Positions 24,808 through 39,119 of a stretch of 64,000 nt of DNA are shown here, one piece after another. The notes under the pieces are model-generated. The model was not told the origin of the DNA, ran no database searches, and saw only the letters and a program-made list of their open reading frames with translations. This DNA comes from Rothia santali (GTDB lineage: Bacteria; Actinomycetota; Actinomycetes; Actinomycetales; Micrococcaceae): positions 1 to 64,000 of the forward strand of contig NZ_JANAFB010000007.1 in the NCBI RefSeq assembly GCF_024199905.1. Direction: 5' to 3'. Made by a program: the position numbers and the translations under genes. Position 1 is the first letter of the stretch. Each line of letters begins with the position of its first letter.

Positions 24808-27360
24808 ATGCGTATCCCCCTTTCCTGGCTGCGCGAGTACGCGCCGCTCCCCGCGAACGCCAGCGCCGAGTACCTCATGGAGACCCTGGTCCGGGTCGGG
24901 CTCGAGGAGGAGGCCGTGCACCGGCCCTCCGACGGGATCACCGGCCCGGTCGTCGTCGGGCAGGTGCTGACCGTGGAGCCCGAGACCCACTCCAACGGCA
25001 AGACCGTCAACTGGTGCACCGTCCGCGTGGTGCCCGAGGGACGCGAGCAGACCCTGACCGGGAAGGGCATCGAGCCCTCCGGCGTCCAGGGGATCATCTG
25101 CGGGGCCCACAACTTCGGCCCCGGCGACAAGGTCGTGGTGAGCCTGCCCGGCGCCGTGCTGCCCGGCGGCTTCGCGATCTCCGCGCGCAAGACCTACGGC
25201 CACGTCTCGGCCGGCATGATCGCCTCGGTGCGCGAGCTCGGCATCGGCGAGGACCACGACGGCATCCTGGTGCTCTCCAGCCTGGGGCTGGACCCCGAGG
25301 TCGGCACCGACGCGCTGCCGCTGCTGGGCCTGGACGACGAGGCCGCCGAGATCAACGTCACGCCGGACCGCGGCTACGCGTTCTCGATGCGGGGCGTCGC
25401 CCGCGAGTACTGCCACGCCGTCGACGCCGAGTTCACCGACCCGGCCGCCGCGCTCGCCGAGCGCGCCCCCGTCCACAACGGCGAGGGCTACGTCGTGTCG
25501 ATCCGCGACGAGCGCCCGATCCACGACAGGCGCGGGGCGAGCCGCTTCGTCGCCCGCTCGGTCCTGCACATCGACCCGTCCCGGCCGACGCCGGTCTGGA
25601 TGGCCTCGCGCCTGCGCCTGGCCGGGATCCGGCCGATCTCGCTGCCCGTGGACATCTCCAACTACGTGATGCTGGAGCTGGGGCAGCCCCTGCACTTCTA
25701 CGACGCCGAGAAGATCCGCGGGCCCCTCGACGTCCGCCGCGCCGAGGCCGGCGAGACGCTGGTGACCCTCGACGGGAAGACCCGCGAGCTGGACCCCGAG
25801 GACCTCGTCATCGCCGACACCGACGGGCCGATCGGCCTGGCCGGCGTCATGGGCGGCGCCTCGACCGAGGTCGGCCGGGAGACCCGGCACCTCGTGATCG
25901 AGGCCGCGCGCTTCGAGGAGGTTTCGATCGCCCGGACCCGCCGCCGGCACCGGCTGCCGTCCGAGGCGTCCAAGCGCTTCGAGCGCGGCGTGGACCCGCA
26001 GGTCGCTCCGGCGGCCGCCCAGCGCGCCGTCGAGCTGCTCGTGGAGCTCGCGGGAGGGACCCCGGACGAGGGCGTCACGGACGTCCACGACCACCTGTTC
26101 CCGCACGAGATCGCGATGTCGGTCCGCTACCCCTCCGCCCGGATCGGGCTGGAGTTCTCCGAGGCCCAGGTCGAGCGCGCGCTGACCGAGATCGGCTGCA
26201 CGCTCGCCCGCAGCGGCGGGATCCTCCAGGTCACCGTGCCCTCGTGGCGCCCGGACCTCCAGGAGAAGGAGGACCTGAGCGAGGAGGTGGCGCGCCTGGT
26301 CGGGTACGAGAACATCCCCTCGCGCCTGCCCGTCCCGCCGGCCGGCCGCGGGCTGACCGTGGAGCAGGCCGCCCGACGTCGCGTGCTGGACGCCCTGGCC
26401 GCGGCCGGGCTGACCGAGGTCCTGTCCTACCCGTTCGTGACGCAGGAGGAGAACCGCCTGTTCGGCACGGCCGACGCCGAGCAGCCCGTCCGCTCGCTGA
26501 AGCTGGCCAACCCGATCAGCGAGGCCAACGGGTACCTGCAGCGCTCGCTGCTGCCCGGGCTCGTCCAGGTGCTCAAGCGCAACCACTCCCGCGGCTTCCG
26601 CGACCTCGCGCTGTTCGAGACCGGCAACGTCTTCCTGCCCGGCGAGCAGAGCGGCACCTCCTCGATCCCGCCGGTGGGCGCCAAGCCCGCCCAGGGCATC
26701 CTGGACGAGCTGAACGCCGGCCTGCCCGAGCAGCCGCGCTACGTCGCGGCGATCCTCACCGGCCACGACGCGCAGCCCGCCCCCGGCGTGACCCCGCGCG
26801 CCTACGACTGGCAGGACGCGCTCGACGCGGCCCGGATCGTGGCCGAGGCCACCGGCGTCGGGCTCACCGTGCGCCAGGGCCGGCACCAGGCCTTCCACCC
26901 CGGTCGGACCGCCGAGCTGTTCGACGACGCCGGCCACACCGTGGGCTTCGCGGGCGAGCTGCACCCCCGGGTCCTCAAGGACCTGGACCTGCCCGAGCGG
27001 ACGGTCGCCATGGAGGTCAGCTTCAGCGGCCTCGTGGCCGGCGCCGGCCGCCCGGTCGTCGCGCGGCCGATCTCCGGCTACCCGGCGACGACGCAGGACG
27101 TCGCGCTGGTCGTCGCCGAGGACCTCCCGGCGGCCGAGCTGCTCGGGACCCTGCGCGAGGGCGCCGGGGAGCTGCTCGAGGACGTCCGCGTCTTCGACGA
27201 CTACCGCGGGACGGGAATCGAGGAGGGCCGCAAGTCGGTCGCCTGCGCGCTGCGCTTCCGCGCCCCGGACCGGACCCTGACCAACGACGAGGCCAGCGGC
27301 TACCGCGAGGCGGCCATCGACCTGGCGCGCGCGCGCCACGACGCGGTGCTGCGCGGCTAG
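24808..27360 (+). CDS. pheT: Phenylalanine--tRNA ligase beta subunit
   Basis: 850 residues. Starts MRIPLSWLREYAPLP 2 bp after the pheS stop. Domains in order: tRNA-binding OB-like domain (NWCTVRV...IICGAHNFGPGDKVVV, residues 45-165), the B3/4 editing domain, the B5 domain (about 430-500, VTVPSWRPDLQEKEDLSEEVARLVGYENIP), the inactive synthetase-like domain, and a C-terminal ferredoxin-like FDX-ACB domain (SGYPATTQDVALVVAEDLP to the end). It corrects mischarged Tyr-tRNA(Phe). Very long overlapping frames on both strands here are composition artefacts. Confidence 0.97.
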   Translation: MRIPLSWLREYAPLPANASAEYLMETLVRVGLEEEAVHRPSDGITGPVVVGQVLTVEPETHSNGKTVNWCTVRVVPEGREQTLTGKGIEPSGVQGIICGAHNFGPGDKVVVSLPGAVLPGGFAISARKTYGHVSAGMIASVRELGIGEDHDGILVLSSLGLDPEVGTDALPLLGLDDEAAEINVTPDRGYAFSMRGVAREYCHAVDAEFTDPAAALAERAPVHNGEGYVVSIRDERPIHDRRGASRFVARSVLHIDPSRPTPVWMASRLRLAGIRPISLPVDISNYVMLELGQPLHFYDAEKIRGPLDVRRAEAGETLVTLDGKTRELDPEDLVIADTDGPIGLAGVMGGASTEVGRETRHLVIEAARFEEVSIARTRRRHRLPSEASKRFERGVDPQVAPAAAQRAVELLVELAGGTPDEGVTDVHDHLFPHEIAMSVRYPSARIGLEFSEAQVERALTEIGCTLARSGGILQVTVPSWRPDLQEKEDLSEEVARLVGYENIPSRLPVPPAGRGLTVEQAARRRVLDALAAAGLTEVLSYPFVTQEENRLFGTADAEQPVRSLKLANPISEANGYLQRSLLPGLVQVLKRNHSRGFRDLALFETGNVFLPGEQSGTSSIPPVGAKPAQGILDELNAGLPEQPRYVAAILTGHDAQPAPGVTPRAYDWQDALDAARIVAEATGVGLTVRQGRHQAFHPGRTAELFDDAGHTVGFAGELHPRVLKDLDLPERTVAMEVSFSGLVAGAGRPVVARPISGYPATTQDVALVVAEDLPAAELLGTLREGAGELLEDVRVFDDYRGTGIEEGRKSVACALRFRAPDRTLTNDEASGYREAAIDLARARHDAVLRG

Positions 27361-27386
27361 CGCACCCACCAGGAGGAGGAAGTACG

Positions 27387-28004
27387 GTGAGCGAGCAGTT
27401 CTTCGGTTTCGACGAGGACGACGAGCAGACCGGCCGGGTGCCCTACCGAAGGTCGCCCTGGCGGTGGATCTGCGTCCTGGTCGTGGCCGTCGCGCTGCTG
27501 CTGACCGGCTTCCTCCTCGTGACGGGCATGCGCACGGTCCAGGCGGCGGGGGAGAACCAGCCCTTCGTGGGCCACTCCTGGGTCATCACCGGCACCTACT
27601 CCGACCTCACCCACGACCTGCAGATGCAGACCTACAACGGCGTCTACTCCGGCTCGCTGCCGGACGACTCCAACGTGGGCTACCAGCCCTTCGACAACGG
27701 CCTGAGCGATCCGGCGCCGGCCCAGCCCGGCCAGCAGGTGCAGTTCCGGGGGACCCAGACCGGCGGGCAGTCGGACGACTTCCCGCGGGAGGTCGACGCG
27801 CTGCTGGCCGTGGACGACGGGACGCTGCGCGTGGTCCGCACGACCGAGGCCGGCTCGATGTCGCCGATCACGAGCGCGGGCATCGCGGACCAGCGGCGCA
27901 ACGGCTGGCTGCTGGTGGGCGGCGGCGTCCTCGCCTTCGCGGCGGGCACGGCCGGGACCGTGTACTGCGTGCGCCGCGTGCGCCGCGAGGAGGGCGTGCG
28001 CTGA
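27387..28004 (+). CDS. Hypothetical membrane protein with extracytoplasmic domain
   Basis: A 205-aa protein of no recognised family. The first 30 residues are acidic and Arg-containing (FFGFDEDDEQTGRV). A transmembrane segment at about 32-54 (WICVLVVAVALLLTGFLLV) is followed by a domain of about 110 residues rich in Gly, Thr, Asp and Tyr (GHSWVITGTYSDL, QMQTYNGVYSGS) expected outside the cell. A second transmembrane segment at about 170-190 leads to a basic tail (RRVRREEGVR). The GTG start has AGGAGGAGGA 8 nt upstream, a strong site, and lies 26 bp after pheT, so it is probably co-expressed. Confidence 0.65.
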   Translation: MSEQFFGFDEDDEQTGRVPYRRSPWRWICVLVVAVALLLTGFLLVTGMRTVQAAGENQPFVGHSWVITGTYSDLTHDLQMQTYNGVYSGSLPDDSNVGYQPFDNGLSDPAPAQPGQQVQFRGTQTGGQSDDFPREVDALLAVDDGTLRVVRTTEAGSMSPITSAGIADQRRNGWLLVGGGVLAFAAGTAGTVYCVRRVRREEGVR

Positions 28005-28017
28005 GCCGAGCCGACCC

Positions 28018-28125
28018 GGGGCCGGTCCCGGTCACGAGCCGGCCGGTCCCGGGCCCGGTCACGGCCTGACCCGGGGCCGCTCCCGGTCAAGGCCGGACCC
28101 GGTTACGCCCGGTCCCGGTCACGGG
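28018..28125. repeat. Short direct repeats downstream of the membrane gene
   Basis: CCCGGTCACG occurs at 28027, 28054 and 28114, with variants between (CCCGGTCAAG, CCCGGTTACG). The array lies between convergent genes and runs into the last codons of the quinone reductase. Probably slippage-derived; it could also fold and assist termination. Confidence 0.5.
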
Positions 28126-29111
28126 ATGAGCAGGACCTTGCCCCGCGTCCGCCGGTCCTCGAGGTAGCGGTGTGCCCGCGCGGCCTCGGCCAGCGGGAAC
28201 TCCGTGTCGAGGCTGACCTTCAGCCGGCCCTCGGCGACGGCGTCGAACAGCTCGCGCATGCGCCACTCGAGCTCGTCCCGCGTGCGCAGGTACGCGCCGA
28301 TCGAGGGGCGGGTGACGTAGAGGGAGCCCAGCGCGTTGAGCCGCTGGAGGTCGAAGGGCGGCACCTGCCCGCTGGCGCCGCCGAACAGCACGGCCATGCC
28401 GCGCGGCCGCAGGGTCCCCAGCGACTCCTCGAAGGTGTCCTTGCCGACCGAGTCGTACACGACGTCGACGCCGCGCCCCTCCGTGATCTCCCGGACCCGG
28501 GCGCCGAAGCCCTCGTAGCGCAGGACGTGGTCCGCGCCGTGCCCGCGCGCGATCCGCTCCTTCTCGTCGGTCGAGACGGTGGCGATGACCGTGGCGCCGA
28601 GCCCCTTGAGCAGCTGGATCGCCAGGCCGCCGACGCCGCCCGCGCCCGCGTGGAAGAGCACCGTCTCGCCCCGGGAGACCTCATAGGTGGACCGCACCAG
28701 GTAGTGGGCCGTGACGCCCTGCAGCGGGAGGCAGGCGAGGGTCCGGGGGTCGAGCCCCTCGGGGGCGCGGACGGCGCGCGCGGCGTCGACCAGGAAGTGC
28801 TCGGCGTAGGCGGCGCTCGCCTGGGCCGTGACCACGCGGTCGCCGACCGAGAGCTCCGCGACGCCCTCGCCGAGCTCCTCGACCACGCCCACGGCCTCGG
28901 CGCCGGGGGTGAAGGGGTACTCGACGTCGTACACCCCGGAGCGCTGGTAGGTCTCGATGAAGTTGACCCCGACGGCCTCGGTGCGGACGAGGACCTGCCC
29001 GCGGCCGGGGCGGGGCACGGGCACCTCGCGGGCCTCGAGGACGTCCGGCCCGCCCGCGGCGGGCGCCTGGACGGCGGTCATGGACTGCGGGGTGCTGCGC
29101 TGCTCGGTCAT
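28119..29111 (-). CDS. NADPH:quinone reductase-like zinc-free MDR protein
   Basis: 330 residues of the medium-chain dehydrogenase/reductase superfamily, QOR branch. Seen: VGVNFIETYQRSGVY near the N-terminus, PFTPGAEAVGVVEELG, the cofactor loop AGAGGVGGLAIQLLKGLGA near 150, and VYDSVGKDTFEESL. No zinc-binding cysteine cluster. Such enzymes reduce quinones by one or two electrons using NADPH; the substrate is unknown. The start at 29111 has GAGAGGACC; 13 upstream in-frame codons lack support. Its 5' end is divergent from argC, with the ARG-box region between them. Confidence 0.88.
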   Translation of the reverse strand: MTEQRSTPQSMTAVQAPAAGGPDVLEAREVPVPRPGRGQVLVRTEAVGVNFIETYQRSGVYDVEYPFTPGAEAVGVVEELGEGVAELSVGDRVVTAQASAAYAEHFLVDAARAVRAPEGLDPRTLACLPLQGVTAHYLVRSTYEVSRGETVLFHAGAGGVGGLAIQLLKGLGATVIATVSTDEKERIARGHGADHVLRYEGFGARVREITEGRGVDVVYDSVGKDTFEESLGTLRPRGMAVLFGGASGQVPPFDLQRLNALGSLYVTRPSIGAYLRTRDELEWRMRELFDAVAEGRLKVSLDTEFPLAEAARAHRYLEDRRTRGKVLLIP

Positions 29112-29180
29112 GGGGTCCTCTCCCGGTCGGTGCCGTGTTCCACGTCCCATCGTAGGGCGGCGGGGAGGCGCGCGCCGGGA

Positions 29181-29206
29181 TGCATAAATATTTAGCGGAT
29201 TGTATA
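29181..29206. promoter_or_regulatory. Tandem ARG-box-like operator upstream of argC
   Basis: An AT-rich island in GC-rich sequence with TGCATA at 29181 and TGTATA at 29201, 20 bp apart. The same pattern (TGAATA and TGTATA, 20 bp apart) lies upstream of argG. Both elements lie just upstream of the argC -10 (TAGAGT, 29216), across its -35 region, where ArgR binding would block transcription. Confidence 0.65.
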
Positions 29207-29215
29207 AAACTGCGG

Positions 29216-29221
29216 TAGAGT
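29216..29221 (+). promoter_or_regulatory. -10 element of a leaderless argC promoter
   Basis: TAGAGT is 6 nt before the argC ATG with no Shine-Dalgarno between; the ARG-box-like elements lie directly upstream. Confidence 0.6.
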
Positions 29222-29227
29222 GACTCC

Positions 29228-30277
29228 ATGAGCTTTTCGGTAGCAGTCTCCGGAGCCACCGGCTACGCCGGCGGCGAGGTCCTCCGCCTCCTGGCCCAGC
29301 ACCCCGAGGCCGAGGTGCGCACGGTCACGGCCCACTCCTCGGCCGGGCGCCCGCTCGGCGAGGCGGCGCCGCACCTGCGATCCCTCGCGCACCTCGAGGT
29401 CCGCGAGACCACCGCGGAGAGCCTGGCCGGGCACGACGTCGTCTTCCTCGCCCTCCCGCACGGCGCCAGCGGCGAGATCGCGGCGCAGCTGCCCGAGGGC
29501 ACCCTGGTGATCGACGCCGGGGCGGACCACCGCCTGACCGACCAGGCCGCGTGGGAGCGGTTCTACGGCGAGGGGTACGCCGGTAGCTGGCCCTACGGGC
29601 TGCCCGAGCTCCTCATCTCGCCCGACGGGGCCAAGCAGCGGGAGGCCCTGCGGGGCGTCCGGCGCGTCGCGGTGCCCGGCTGCTACCCGACCAGCGCCCA
29701 GCTCGCGCTCGCCCCCGGGTTCGCCGCGGGCCTGCTGGAGCCCGACGACGTCGTGATCGTCGCCGCCTCGGGACTCTCCGGGGCGGGGAAGTCGCTCAAG
29801 CCGCACCTGCTGGGCGCCGAGGCGATGTCCAGCATGAGCCCCTACGGCGTCGGCGGCGTGCACCGGCACATCCCCGAGATGGAGCAGGGCCTCTCCGGCG
29901 CGGCCGGGCGGCCGGTCTCGGTCAGCTTCACCCCGACGCTGGCGCCGATGCCCCGCGGCATCCTCACCACGGCCACGGCCCGGGTCGCCCCCGGGGTCGG
30001 GGCGGCCGAGCTGCGCGCGGCCTGGGAGCGGGCCTACGACGCCGAGCCCTTCGTCCACCTGCTGCCCGAGGGCCGCTGGCCCGCGACCAAGTCGGTCCAG
30101 GGCTCCAACCACGCCGAGCTGCAGCTCGCGCTCGACGAGCACGTGGGGCGCGCGATCGTGACCTGCGCGATCGACAACCTCGCCAAGGGCACCGCCGGCG
30201 GGGCCATCCAGTCCATGAACCTGGCCCTCGGCCTGCCGGAGACCACCGGCCTCACCACGGAAGGACTCGCGCCATGA
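29228..30277 (+). CDS. argC: N-acetyl-gamma-glutamyl-phosphate reductase
   Basis: 349 residues. NADPH-dependent reductase, third step of arginine synthesis. The Rossmann motif is [15 protein letters not shown] at the N-terminus; the catalytic Cys is in [23 protein letters not shown] and [13 protein letters not shown] are family blocks. First gene of argC-J-B/D-F-R. The stop overlaps the argJ ATG (ATGA). Confidence 0.97.
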   Translation: MSFSVAVSGATGYAGGEVLRLLAQHPEAEVRTVTAHSSAGRPLGEAAPHLRSLAHLEVRETTAESLAGHDVVFLALPHGASGEIAAQLPEGTLVIDAGADHRLTDQAAWERFYGEGYAGSWPYGLPELLISPDGAKQREALRGVRRVAVPGCYPTSAQLALAPGFAAGLLEPDDVVIVAASGLSGAGKSLKPHLLGAEAMSSMSPYGVGGVHRHIPEMEQGLSGAAGRPVSVSFTPTLAPMPRGILTTATARVAPGVGAAELRAAWERAYDAEPFVHLLPEGRWPATKSVQGSNHAELQLALDEHVGRAIVTCAIDNLAKGTAGGAIQSMNLALGLPETTGLTTEGLAP

Positions 30278-31491
30278 CCGCAGACCCCCAGGAGATCACC
30301 CTGCCCGTCGAGACCGGCGCCGGCCTGGCCGCCGCGGCCGGGTTCGAGTACGCCGGCGTCGAGGCGGGTCTGAAGGCCAGCGGGGGGCGCGACGTCGCGC
30401 TGATCCACAACCTCGGCCCGGAGTTCACCGCCGCGGCCGTGTTCACGAGCAACCGCTTCGCCGCGGCGCCGGTCGAGTGGTCCCGGCAGGTCGTGTCCGA
30501 CGGGCGGGTGGACGCCGTCGTGCTCAACTCCGGAGGGGCCAACGCCTGCACCGGCCCGGAGGGGTTCCAGAACGCGCACCGCACGGCCGAGGAGGTCGGC
30601 GAGCTGCTGCACGCGGCCGCGGGCGACGTGCTGGTCTGCTCGACCGGGCTGATCGGCGTGCAGCTGCCCATGGACCGGGTCTCCGCCGGCGTGCGCGAGG
30701 CGGCGTCCTCGCTGGCCTCCGGCGCGGAGGCGGACCGGGCCGCGGCCGAGGCGATCATGACCACCGACACCGTGCCCAAGCGGGCCTCGGTCGTGCTGGA
30801 GACCGAGGAGGGTCCGGTCGCGGTCGGCGGCATCGCCAAGGGCGCGGGCATGCTCGCCCCGGGCCTGGCCACGATGCTGGTGGTGCTGACCACCGACGCC
30901 TCGCTGCCGGCCGAGGACCTCGACGCCGCCCTGCGCACGGCCACCGCCTACAGCTTCGACCGCGCCGACTCCGACGGCTGCATGTCCACCAACGACACCG
31001 TGGCGCTGCTGGCCTCGGGCGCGAGCGGCGTCACCCCGGAGCGCGGGCGCTTCGAGGAGGCCCTGCGGCAGGTCTGCGTCTCGCTGGCCCTGCAGCTGAT
31101 CGGCGACGCCGAGGGCGCGAGCCACGACGTCCACGTCACCACCGTCAACGCCGCGACCGAGGGCCAGGCCCTCGAGGTCTCGCGGGCGGTCTCCCGCTCC
31201 AACCTGGTCAAGACCGCGATCTTCGGCAACGACCCCAACTGGGGCCGGATCCTCGCCGAGGTCGGCACGACGCGCGCGGACTACGAGCCCGAGCGGGTGG
31301 ACGTGAGCATCAACGGCGTCACGATCTGCCGCGGCGGGGCGATCGGCGAGGACCGCTCGCTGGTGGACCTCGCCGGGGACCGCCGCGTCGAGATCGCGAT
31401 CGACCTCAGGGCGGGTGCCGCGCGCGCGACCGTCTGGACCAACGACCTGACCCACGACTACGTCGAAGAGAACTCGGCGTACTCGAGCTAG
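30274..31491 (+). CDS. argJ: Glutamate N-acetyltransferase/amino-acid acetyltransferase (ArgJ)
   Basis: 405 residues. ArgJ transfers the acetyl group from acetylornithine to glutamate (and may use acetyl-CoA). The proprotein cleaves itself before the conserved Thr in the block [17 protein letters not shown], giving alpha and beta chains. [12 protein letters not shown] (early) and [14 protein letters not shown] (late) are signature stretches. Its start overlaps the argC stop by 4 bp. Confidence 0.96.
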   Translation: MTADPQEITLPVETGAGLAAAAGFEYAGVEAGLKASGGRDVALIHNLGPEFTAAAVFTSNRFAAAPVEWSRQVVSDGRVDAVVLNSGGANACTGPEGFQNAHRTAEEVGELLHAAAGDVLVCSTGLIGVQLPMDRVSAGVREAASSLASGAEADRAAAEAIMTTDTVPKRASVVLETEEGPVAVGGIAKGAGMLAPGLATMLVVLTTDASLPAEDLDAALRTATAYSFDRADSDGCMSTNDTVALLASGASGVTPERGRFEEALRQVCVSLALQLIGDAEGASHDVHVTTVNAATEGQALEVSRAVSRSNLVKTAIFGNDPNWGRILAEVGTTRADYEPERVDVSINGVTICRGGAIGEDRSLVDLAGDRRVEIAIDLRAGAARATVWTNDLTHDYVEENSAYSS

Positions 31492-31500
31492 GAGATGACG

Positions 31501-34861
<3,361 letters not shown>

Positions 34862-34862
<1 letters not shown>

Positions 34863-35335
34863 TGGCCTTCCCCTCGACCAAGGCGGCCCGGCAGGGGAGG
34901 ATCGTGGACCTGCTGGAGGAGCACCGCATCCGCTCGCAGTCGGAGCTCGCCGAGCACCTCGCGGCCGACGGCATCCAGGTCACCCAGGCGACCCTGTCCC
35001 GGGACCTGGTGGAGATCGGCGCGGAGCGCATGCGCGGGGCCGACGGCGTCCTGGTCTACGCCGTGCGCGGCGCGGAGGTCTCCCGCGCGCACGAGCCCGC
35101 CGACAAGCTGACGAGCCTGTTCCGGGACCTGCTGATCACGGCCGAGGCCAGCGGGAACATCGTGATGCTGCGGACCCCGGCGGGGGCGGCGCAGTTCCTG
35201 GCCTCCGCGCTGGACCACACCAGCATCCCCGAGGCGATCGGCACGATCGCCGGCGACGACACGGTGATGGTCGTCTCGCGCACGCCGGACGGCGGCGAGG
35301 CGCTCGCGCGCACGTTCCTGGAGTGGTCGGCCTAG
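34862..35335 (+). CDS. argR: Arginine repressor ArgR
   Basis: 157 residues. The N-terminal winged helix (about 8-75) includes QSELAEHLAADGIQVTQATL and the recognition stretch SRDL. The C-terminal hexamerisation/arginine-binding domain ends with GTIAGDDTVMVVSRT, which holds the arginine-contacting aspartates. It is encoded at the end of argC-F and translationally coupled to argF. The ARG-box-like sites before argC and argG are its likely targets, which makes the first unit self-limiting. Confidence 0.96.
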
Positions 35336-35344
35336 CGCGCCGCC

Positions 35345-35359
35345 GGCGAGAGGCTCGCC
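35345..35359. terminator. Short hairpin between argR and the ankyrin gene
   Basis: GGCGAG-agg-CTCGCC, a 6-bp stem abutting the stop of the convergent ankyrin gene. Weak but in a place where both transcripts must end. Confidence 0.4.
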
Positions 35360-35797
35360 TTATCGGATGCCGTGCTCGGCCAGCAGCGCGGCCATCTCCT
35401 CCAGCCCGAAGAACGCGGCGATCGCGGCCGGGGTCTGGGCCCCGAGCGAGGGGTCGGCCCCGGCCTCGATGAGCAGGCGCGCGATCGGTGCGTTGTCCCG
35501 GAAGACCGCGCTGGCCAGGGCCGTCTGGCCGCGGTCGTTGAGGCGGTCGGTATCGGCGCCGCGGCGCAGGAGCGCGCGCACGACGTCGGGCTGCTGACGG
35601 TAGGCCGCCAGGATCAGCAGGGTGTCCCCCTTGGAGTTGGTGAGGTTGACCGGCAGCCCCTGGTCCAGCAGGGCCTCGAGGTCCGCCGTGTGCCCCTCGC
35701 GGGCGAGGTCGAAGACGGCGTTCAGCGCCTCGATCTCGCGGTCGTCCAGCTCGGGCGCCTCGTCGTGGGCGGGGGTGCCGCCGGGGTCCTGTGTCAT
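35360..35797 (-). CDS. Ankyrin repeat protein
   Basis: 145 residues with about three ankyrin repeats from residue 25: ALNAVFDLAREGHTADLEAL, GDTLLILAAYRQQPDVVRAL, and GQTALASAVFRDNAPIARLL, then a degenerate last one (TPAAIAAFFGLEEMAALL). No signal peptide or membrane segment, so cytosolic protein-protein interaction is likely. The partner is unknown. It is set against the arg genes between argR and argG. Its ATG has GAAAGGA upstream, and an AT-rich palindromic promoter region lies beyond. Confidence 0.88.
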   Translation of the reverse strand: MTQDPGGTPAHDEAPELDDREIEALNAVFDLAREGHTADLEALLDQGLPVNLTNSKGDTLLILAAYRQQPDVVRALLRRGADTDRLNDRGQTALASAVFRDNAPIARLLIEAGADPSLGAQTPAAIAAFFGLEEMAALLAEHGIR

Positions 35798-35823
35798 CGC
35801 GCGTCCTTTCGTAATTGTTAGTC

Positions 35824-35843
35824 ACTCATAATAACCCATGAGT
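35824..35843. promoter_or_regulatory. Inverted repeat in the ankyrin gene promoter region
   Basis: ACTCAT-aataaccc-ATGAGT, a 6-8-6 inverted repeat in a locally AT-rich stretch 27 bp upstream of the ankyrin start. It does not match the ARG-box half-sites, so a different regulator (or chance) is implied. Confidence 0.35.
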
Positions 35844-36034
35844 CCGGCTTTACCCCCCCCCTGAATGTGGGTGGCCGGCCGGCCGCGCGTCGTCCGATGG
35901 GGGCCGCGCCATGCCGGGGTCCGCGGGGACGGGCCGGGCGCGCGACGTCGTGCGCTCAGGAGGCCCCTCGGCGCAGTACAGTGGAGGCGACCCGGGATGT
36001 GACGTCACTAACTCCGCGAGAGGCCGCCCCGGCG

Positions 36035-36062
36035 TGAATAAATAATATTCAGCATGTATAGT
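36035..36062. promoter_or_regulatory. ARG-box-like operator and promoter of argG
   Basis: TGAATA-aataa-TATTCA (36035-36051) is a perfect inverted repeat close to classical ARG boxes. TGTATA begins 20 bp downstream of its first base (36055), the same spacing as before argC. TATAGT (36057-36062) is a fitting -10, so the operator overlaps the whole promoter. Confidence 0.75.
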
Positions 36063-36120
36063 CATGCATGAACGTGTTGTGCGTCGGCTCCGGCCGGCGC
36101 GGAGGAGAAAGGCTTCGTCC

Positions 36121-37323
36121 ATGACGGAACGCATCGTGCTCGCATACTCGGGAGGGCTCGACACCTCCGTGGCCATCGGCTGGATCGGCGAGGCCACCGG
36201 CGCCGAGGTCATCGCCGTCGCCGTCGACGTCGGACAGGGCGGCGAGGACCTCGAGACCATCCGCCAGCGCGCCCTCGACTGCGGCGCCGTCGAGGCCTAC
36301 GTGGCCGACGCCCGCGACGAGTTCGCGGAGGAGTACTGCATGCCCGCGCTGCAGGCCAACGCCCTCTACATGGACTCCTACCCGCTGGTCTCCGCGGTCT
36401 CCCGGCCCGTGATCGTCAAGCACCTGGTCAAGGCCGCGCAGGAGTTCGGCGCGACCACCGTGGCCCACGGCTGCACCGGCAAGGGCAACGACCAGGTCCG
36501 CTTCGAGGTCGGCATCCAGACCCTCGGCCCGGACCTGAAGTGCATCGCACCGGTCCGCGACCTCGCCCTGACCCGCGAGAAGGCCATCGGCTACGCGGAG
36601 GCCAACAACCTGCCGATCGTCACCACCAAGAAGAACCCGTTCTCCATCGACCAGAACGTGTGGGGCCGCGCCGTCGAGACCGGCTACCTCGAGGACATCT
36701 GGAACGGGCCCACCAAGGACGTCTACGACTACACCGACGACCCGACCTTCCCGCCGCCCGCCGACGAGGTCGTGATCTCGTTCGAGCGCGGGATCCCCGT
36801 GGCGATCGACGGCGAGGCCGTGACGCCGCTCGAGGCCATCCAGATCATGAACCGCCGGGCCGGGGCGCACGGCGTCGGGCGCATCGACATCGTCGAGGAC
36901 CGGCTCGTGGGCATCAAGTCCCGCGAGATCTACGAGGCCCCGGGCGCGATGGCGCTGATCGCCGCGCACCGGGAGCTGGAGAACGTCACGGTCGAGCGGG
37001 AGCAGGCCCGGTTCAAGAAGACCGTGGGCCAGCGCTGGACCGAGCTGGTCTACGACGGCCAGTGGTTCTCGCCGCTCAAGCGCTCGCTGGACTCCTTCAT
37101 CGCCGACACCCAGCAGATGGTCAACGGCGAGATCCGCCTGGAGCTGCAGGGCGGGCGGGCGACCGTGACCGGCCGCCGCTCGAACACCTCGCTCTACGAC
37201 TTCAACCTCGCGACCTACGACGAGGGGGACAGCTTCGACCAGTCCCAGGCGCGCGGCTTCATCGAGCTGTTCGGCATGTCCTCCAAGGTCGCCTCGGCCC
37301 GCGACCAGCGCCTCCAGGGCTGA
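36121..37323 (+). CDS. argG: Argininosuccinate synthase
   Basis: 400 residues. Joins citrulline and aspartate using ATP. The N-type ATP pyrophosphatase loop is [15 protein letters not shown] at the start; further blocks are [24 protein letters not shown] and [10 protein letters not shown]. The ATG at 36121 has GAGGAGAAAGG and begins the conserved [11 protein letters not shown]; an earlier in-frame ATG lies in the promoter region. Separate unit from argC-F with its own ARG-box-like control. Confidence 0.97.
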   Translation: MTERIVLAYSGGLDTSVAIGWIGEATGAEVIAVAVDVGQGGEDLETIRQRALDCGAVEAYVADARDEFAEEYCMPALQANALYMDSYPLVSAVSRPVIVKHLVKAAQEFGATTVAHGCTGKGNDQVRFEVGIQTLGPDLKCIAPVRDLALTREKAIGYAEANNLPIVTTKKNPFSIDQNVWGRAVETGYLEDIWNGPTKDVYDYTDDPTFPPPADEVVISFERGIPVAIDGEAVTPLEAIQIMNRRAGAHGVGRIDIVEDRLVGIKSREIYEAPGAMALIAAHRELENVTVEREQARFKKTVGQRWTELVYDGQWFSPLKRSLDSFIADTQQMVNGEIRLELQGGRATVTGRRSNTSLYDFNLATYDEGDSFDQSQARGFIELFGMSSKVASARDQRLQG

Positions 37324-38931
<1,608 letters not shown>

Positions 38932-38948
38932 GGCCGCGCGGCGCCCGA

Positions 38949-38990
38949 CGCCGGGGCCCGGCCCTCCCACGCGGGGGCCGGGCCCCGGCG
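38949..38990. terminator. argH terminator hairpin
   Basis: Perfect 16-bp GC stem (38949-38964 with 38975-38990) and a 10-nt loop, 18 bp after the argH stop. No T-run. Confidence 0.75.
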
Positions 38991-39119
38991 CGTTCCCACC
39001 CCGTTCCTCCGTGCGCGAAGCGTGACCCCCGCACTGTTCGCCCGGCCCGCGGTGGCGTACCCTATTGTGTGCACTTTGCGTCCGGGGACCCCCTGCGCAG
39101 CCGAGAGCGGAAGCGAGCC

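Noticed and set aside
24538-27369. 943-codon open frame on the minus strand across pheT
   Set aside because: High-GC antisense shadow: Leu/Gly/Val/Arg-rich, no family resemblance, fully overlaps pheT whose domains are clear. The same holds for large frames at 57237-59909, 30477-33437, 36540-39671 and 25014-27386.
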